Part shown: positions 42,591 through 45,560 of the stretch, piece after piece | Layout of the letters: every line of letters starts with the position of its first letter | Numbering within the stretch: the first letter of the stretch is position 1 | Origin: Bacteroidales bacterium | GTDB taxonomy: Bacteria > Bacteroidota > Bacteroidia > Bacteroidales > UBA7960 | Assembly: GCA_012521995.1 (NCBI GenBank) | Contig: JAAYLH010000130.1 | Location: 1 to 45,560 of the forward strand | DNA length: 45,560 nt | Direction: 5' to 3' | Position numbers and translations under genes: made by a program | The notes under the pieces: model-generated | What the model was told of the DNA's origin: nothing | The model's database searches: none | The model's input: only the letters and a program-made list of their open reading frames with translations

Positions 42591-44597
42591 TTACCTGCCT
42601 CCAATTGTTTTTGCAATGACAAGGGGGGCTACCAGCTCAGCGCCGTGTCTTTGTAAAATAGCTGCAATTTCCCTAATGGTACATCCACTGTCAAAAATGT
42701 CATCAACCAGCAAAATGTTTTTCCCTTCCACATCCTCATCTATCCTGAAAGCATCCCTTATGTTGTCGCGCTTTCCTATGGCAGATTCAAATACCTTTTG
42801 GGGATGCGTTTCCCTGGATTTTTTCAGCCCGTGCGATAACTCAAAACCCAGCATTCGGGCTATTTCTTCTGCAAAATGCTTTACCAGATCGCCCGATATG
42901 GTAGGCGGAACATACATTACAAGATCAAAATGCTTTTTCCCAAAGTAATGGCGGAAAGCCTTCAGGGTCAACCGCAGCAGGTAATTGGGGAAATCCCCTC
43001 CCTGTTCATATTTACTGTGGTGAAGCATCGACCCCACTTGGGTCACCCCATAATGTGACGCAGCGATTCCATTTACGAGGATACCATCTTTTCGTTCAAC
43101 CTCAAGCACCGGGAAGTAATTTTCTCTAAACTTTTCAATTTTCCTCAACTCTTCTTTATTGGCCCTGATTCTGTAGTCCTTGTTTCGGTCATTGTCACAT
43201 TTTCCGCACGGCTCTATTGTTTCGTCCCCCAAATAGTTACGCAAAAAGTTCATCCTGCAGGTTCGTGTGTCTATGTATGCCTTCATCTGGTTAAAATCCT
43301 CCAGCTTGGCCACCCTTAATTCCTCAAAAGTCTTCGTGTCAAGCAAGGGTGCATTAAATTTTAATTCATATAGGCTATGGCTACCTCTCGTCACTTTGGT
43401 AATAATACCCTGATCAATCAGGTCAGCCAAAATTACCTTTATTGCGATTTGTTTCAGATTAATTTTTCTGATAATGCCAAATTGACTCAGTGGCTCATCC
43501 ATGAGCAAACGGATTACCTCCTGGTATTTATTGACTGGGGGCCTGTTGTTCTGAATGAAAGCAAGGGGAAGTTCATCATCTTCAGGGGCGTATAGGAGAA
43601 TAATTTTTGTGGAGAAACCATCCCTCCCTGCACGGCCTATTTCCTGGTAATAATGCAGGGGCGATTGGGGTACCTGGAAATGGATCACAAAGCGGATATT
43701 GGGCTTATCCATCCCCATACCCAAAGCATTGGTTGATGCAACGCATTTGTATTCATCAGCCATGAATGCTTTTTCTATCCTTTCCCTGGAGCCATGATCC
43801 AGCCCGGCATTGTAATTGATGGCCTTAATGCCGTTTTGGACAAGCCACTGTGCAACGGTCTCAGTTTCTGCCTGGGTTCCGCAGTAGATGACCCCTGTGC
43901 CTTCAATCTTTTCCACCAACCTTAGCAGCGCCGCCAGTTTATGCTCCTGATTTTCACACCATACAACGTTTAGTGAAAAGTTATCTCGCCCAAGGGACCC
44001 CCTGAGCACTGTCAGCTTGGTATTGTCGAATTGAACTTCAATATCTTGCTGTACTCTTTTTGTGGCCGTTGCCGTGCAAGCCATCACCGGGAAATCTTTC
44101 TGAAGCTGCTTCACCACATTCACGATCCTTCTGTACGATGGTCTGAAATCATGTCCCCAGGCCGAAATACAGTGTGCTTCATCCACCACCACCATGGCCA
44201 GGCGCATCTTCTGAACCACCTGCTGCCACGATTCATCTTCCTGACGCTCAGGGGCAATATACAGGAGTTTGTAGTCTCCTCGCCCGGCCTTTTCAAGTAT
44301 TTCTGCTTTTTCCTGAGGATCGAGCGTTGAATTAATAAAAGCCGCCGGAAGGTTTATAGCCTGCAAGCGCTTCACCTGCTCACGCATCAAAGCAATGAGG
44401 GGAGAGAAAATGATGGTTGTGCCATATAGCATGGTAGCTGCAAACTGGAAAACCAGCGATTTCCCAAACCCGGTCCGTTGAATCATCAAAATGCGTTCCC
44501 CATTCAATAGCCTTGAAATGGCCTCCCACTGCTCATCATAAAAATGTTGCAAGCCAAACTTGGCCCTCAGAATGTGTTCTGCTTGTTCTTTTCTCAC
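42591..44597 (-). CDS. RecQ-family helicase fused to a phosphoribosyltransferase domain
   Basis: 668 residues, GTG start. Helicase core: Walker A RTGFGKS (41-47), DEAH box at 139-142 in [17 protein letters not shown], motif III CTATATK, motif [12 protein letters not shown] and [13 protein letters not shown] RecQ zinc-binding segment follows (Cys447, Cys464, Cys467, with Asp470 where the fourth Cys normally sits), then no HRDC domain. Residues ~500-668 form a ComF-like type I phosphoribosyltransferase with the PRPP loop [12 protein letters not shown] (629-640). This fusion is not the ordinary housekeeping RecQ. Together with the following DprA-like gene (one-base gap) it forms a self-contained two-gene operon. 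The role is inferred: foreign-DNA processing or defence. Confidence 0.9.
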   Translation of the reverse strand: MRKEQAEHILRAKFGLQHFYDEQWEAISRLLNGERILMIQRTGFGKSLVFQFAATMLYGTTIIFSPLIALMREQVKRLQAINLPAAFINSTLDPQEKAEILEKAGRGDYKLLYIAPERQEDESWQQVVQKMRLAMVVVDEAHCISAWGHDFRPSYRRIVNVVKQLQKDFPVMACTATATKRVQQDIEVQFDNTKLTVLRGSLGRDNFSLNVVWCENQEHKLAALLRLVEKIEGTGVIYCGTQAETETVAQWLVQNGIKAINYNAGLDHGSRERIEKAFMADEYKCVASTNALGMGMDKPNIRFVIHFQVPQSPLHYYQEIGRAGRDGFSTKIILLYAPEDDELPLAFIQNNRPPVNKYQEVIRLLMDEPLSQFGIIRKINLKQIAIKVILADLIDQGIITKVTRGSHSLYELKFNAPLLDTKTFEELRVAKLEDFNQMKAYIDTRTCRMNFLRNYLGDETIEPCGKCDNDRNKDYRIRANKEELRKIEKFRENYFPVLEVERKDGILVNGIAASHYGVTQVGSMLHHSKYEQGGDFPNYLLRLTLKAFRHYFGKKHFDLVMYVPPTISGDLVKHFAEEIARMLGFELSHGLKKSRETHPQKVFESAIGKRDNIRDAFRIDEDVEGKNILLVDDIFDSGCTIREIAAILQRHGAELVAPLVIAKTIGGR

Positions 44598-44731
44598 AAT
44601 CTTTGCCCTTTAAATTGTGCCAATCCGGACTCTCAGGATATTGCTTTAATTTTTTTCCGGTTCTCCTTATTTAACAAACCCCTTGCCACAAAGCCAGGTG
44701 TGATGTCAACAGGAAGAATGGACTAAAAGAC

Positions 44732-45031
44732 TCATTTTACCTTCTTCTTAAGGATTCGTTTCGCCGCCTCATTGGCATAGGTCCAGGCGGAGAAGTCGCC
44801 CACCTGCCCGCTTTCCTTGTCAACGATCACGGGGTCGTCGCCAAACATCTTGTATTTCGACAGCAGTTTCTGTTCGCCGGCCCCGGGTTCCATCATACCC
44901 CTGAGCGATTCTTCCACCACCCGGCGGGCGGCCTGCTCGGCCTCTTTATAGGTGTCGTAGTGGCCCTTGTTATAGGCCTCTGATTCGTCCATATAGTGGT
45001 AGTTGTCGTAAATGCGCAGGTGGTAAGGCAT
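44732..45031 (-). CDS. Small hypothetical protein, highly charged
   Basis: 99 residues, soluble, rich in Lys, Glu and Tyr (MPYHLRIYDNYHYMDESEAY, then YDTYKEAEQAARRVVEESL), with a central FGDDPVIVDKESG. It begins with a good ATG and has no signal or membrane segment. I do not recognise a family; a small conserved protein of Bacteroidota is likely. It lies 134 bases upstream of the RecQ fusion gene on the same strand; whether it belongs to that module is unclear. Confidence 0.7.
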   Translation of the reverse strand: MPYHLRIYDNYHYMDESEAYNKGHYDTYKEAEQAARRVVEESLRGMMEPGAGEQKLLSKYKMFGDDPVIVDKESGQVGDFSAWTYANEAAKRILKKKVK

Positions 45032-45262
45032 AGGGGTGCAGCTTCAGGGGTTTCAGAAAATAATTAAATAGTTAAATATGTTGATTTACAATCCTTTGAA
45101 AGTTAAATTTCAAACCTCTGCAAGTTTATGAAAACCCCGGCTGAAAAACAAATTTTATCTTTCCATTTCAGGCCTTAAACATGAACCCCGTCCATTCAAT
45201 GGAAAAGCATGGGTTATCATTCATTTCTATGCCACCCCTATATTTGTGCCAAATGGCTTTAT

Positions 45263-45345
45263 CTCCGGGGTGGGAAAAGGGGAGGGTGGGCGCCTGTTTT
45301 TCCATCGCTGTGTCACTCCTCCGGGGTGGGTGCGGGAGGGGGGGG
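45263..45345 (+). repeat. Two G-rich tracts with a 12-bp direct repeat
   Basis: ctccggggtggg occurs at 45263-45274 and 45319-45330. Each copy starts a run of at least four G-tracts of three or more (45267-45290 and 45323-45345), matching the intramolecular G-quadruplex pattern on the plus strand. Confidence 0.6.
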
Positions 45346-45408
45346 CGCTGCGTCTTCTACCATACTGCCGCCGCTACGCGGCTCTGCCAAGGTTAAGGAT
45401 GAGGTTGA

Positions 45409-45478
45409 GCCCCATGCCCCATGGTCTCTGCCCCATGCCAATAAATTTTTCATTTTTCATTTTTCATTTTTCATTTAA
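45409..45478. repeat. In-phase heptamer array before a glycosyltransferase gene
   Basis: Ten consecutive 7-base units starting at 45409: gccccat, gccccat, ggtctct, gccccat, gccaata, aattttt, cattttt, cattttt, cattttt, catttaa. The sequence family switches from C-rich to T-rich while the phase is kept. It ends three bases before the ATG at 45482. Confidence 0.8.
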
Positions 45479-45481
45479 AAA

Positions 45482-45560
45482 ATGCCCATCGTCTCCATAA
45501 TCATACCCGTTTACAACCGGCCGGAGCTGGTGGCTGAGGCCATTGAGTCGGTGCTGGCAC
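45482..45560 (+). CDS. Family 2 glycosyltransferase, N-terminal part (runs off the window)
   Basis: The first 26 residues, beginning MPIVSIIIPVYNRPELVAEA, are the classic start of a GT2 (GT-A fold) glycosyltransferase: strand SIIIPVYN binding the nucleotide-sugar base, then the helix with RPELVAEAIESVLA. The acceptor cannot be inferred from the fragment. Translation starts three bases after a heptamer array, with no Shine-Dalgarno. Confidence 0.88.
   Translation, partial: MPIVSIIIPVYNRPELVAEAIESVLA

Larger units (their letters stand above)
45032..45481. other. Gene-free region upstream of the glycosyltransferase gene
   Basis: 450 bases without a credible gene; short plus-strand frames here are low-complexity artefacts. 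It contains two G-rich tracts, a small hairpin (gccgc/gcggc at 45370-45382) and the heptamer array listed separately. The composition looks like decayed dispersed repeat. Confidence 0.6.

Noticed and set aside
45181-45500. Short plus-strand frames before the glycosyltransferase
   Set aside because: They translate G-rich and heptamer repeats; composition is low-complexity and no frame has a family match.

Overview
The window reads as a chromosomal segment of a Bacteroidota bacterium, most likely of the Bacteroidales/Marinilabiliales type. Support comes from a SusC/SusD pair, a PorE-like TPR/propeller/OmpA protein, lipoproteins with Bacteroidota-style surface-export signals, and promoters of the TTTG-N19/20-TAnnTTTG type in front of a tRNA and several genes. 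Shine-Dalgarno sequences are nearly absent (the hsp20 gene is a clear exception). No integrase, transposase, phage structural gene or CRISPR array was found.

Layout. 1-455: C-terminal end of an unidentified protein. 456-891: intergenic, with an 11-bp-period array. 892-11045: a long plus-strand run with a DJ-1/PfpI protein, tpiA, prmA, a 1495-residue exported protein of unknown function, plsY, clpS, an M48 lipoprotein protease, an NfeD-like protein and floA. 11046-11521: a gene-poor stretch with a terminator, a nested palindrome and a 10-unit 11-bp array. 11522-12376 (minus): tandem universal stress protein. 12547-19232: VWA membrane protein, Ste24-type protease, rarA, a class III aminotransferase and a GNAT acetyltransferase. 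19236-24787 (minus): complete seven-gene Mrp Na+/H+ antiporter operon. 25109-25546: Hsp20. 25595-28723 (minus): TPR protein followed by the PorE-like protein. 28846-30990: methyltransferase, ABC ATPase, PduO-type cobalamin adenosyltransferase. 31083-31955 (minus): beta-barrel protein. 32258-32331: tRNA-Pro(GGG).

32545-41270 is the first accessory block. A membrane-spanning TPR-HTH regulator is followed by SusC, SusD, a Calx-beta lipoprotein and a lipoprotein cysteine protease (PKD plus C39-like fold, Cys163/His266/Asp286) carrying a textbook surface-export signal. With no glycosidase present, this looks like a peptide- or protein-directed uptake locus rather than a glycan locus.

41420-44597 (minus) is the second and most unusual block. 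A RecQ-family helicase is fused to a C-terminal phosphoribosyltransferase domain, and its stop codon lies one base before a DprA/Smf-like protein with a winged-helix tail. This is a compact two-gene module that I infer to be a candidate genome-defence or foreign-DNA-processing system.

45032-45560: the upstream part of a family 2 glycosyltransferase gene, preceded by G-rich tracts and an in-phase heptamer array ending almost at its start codon. The four phase-locked degenerate arrays (period 11 at 540 and 11228; period 7 at 31050 and 45409) are a recurring structural theme of the non-coding DNA here.
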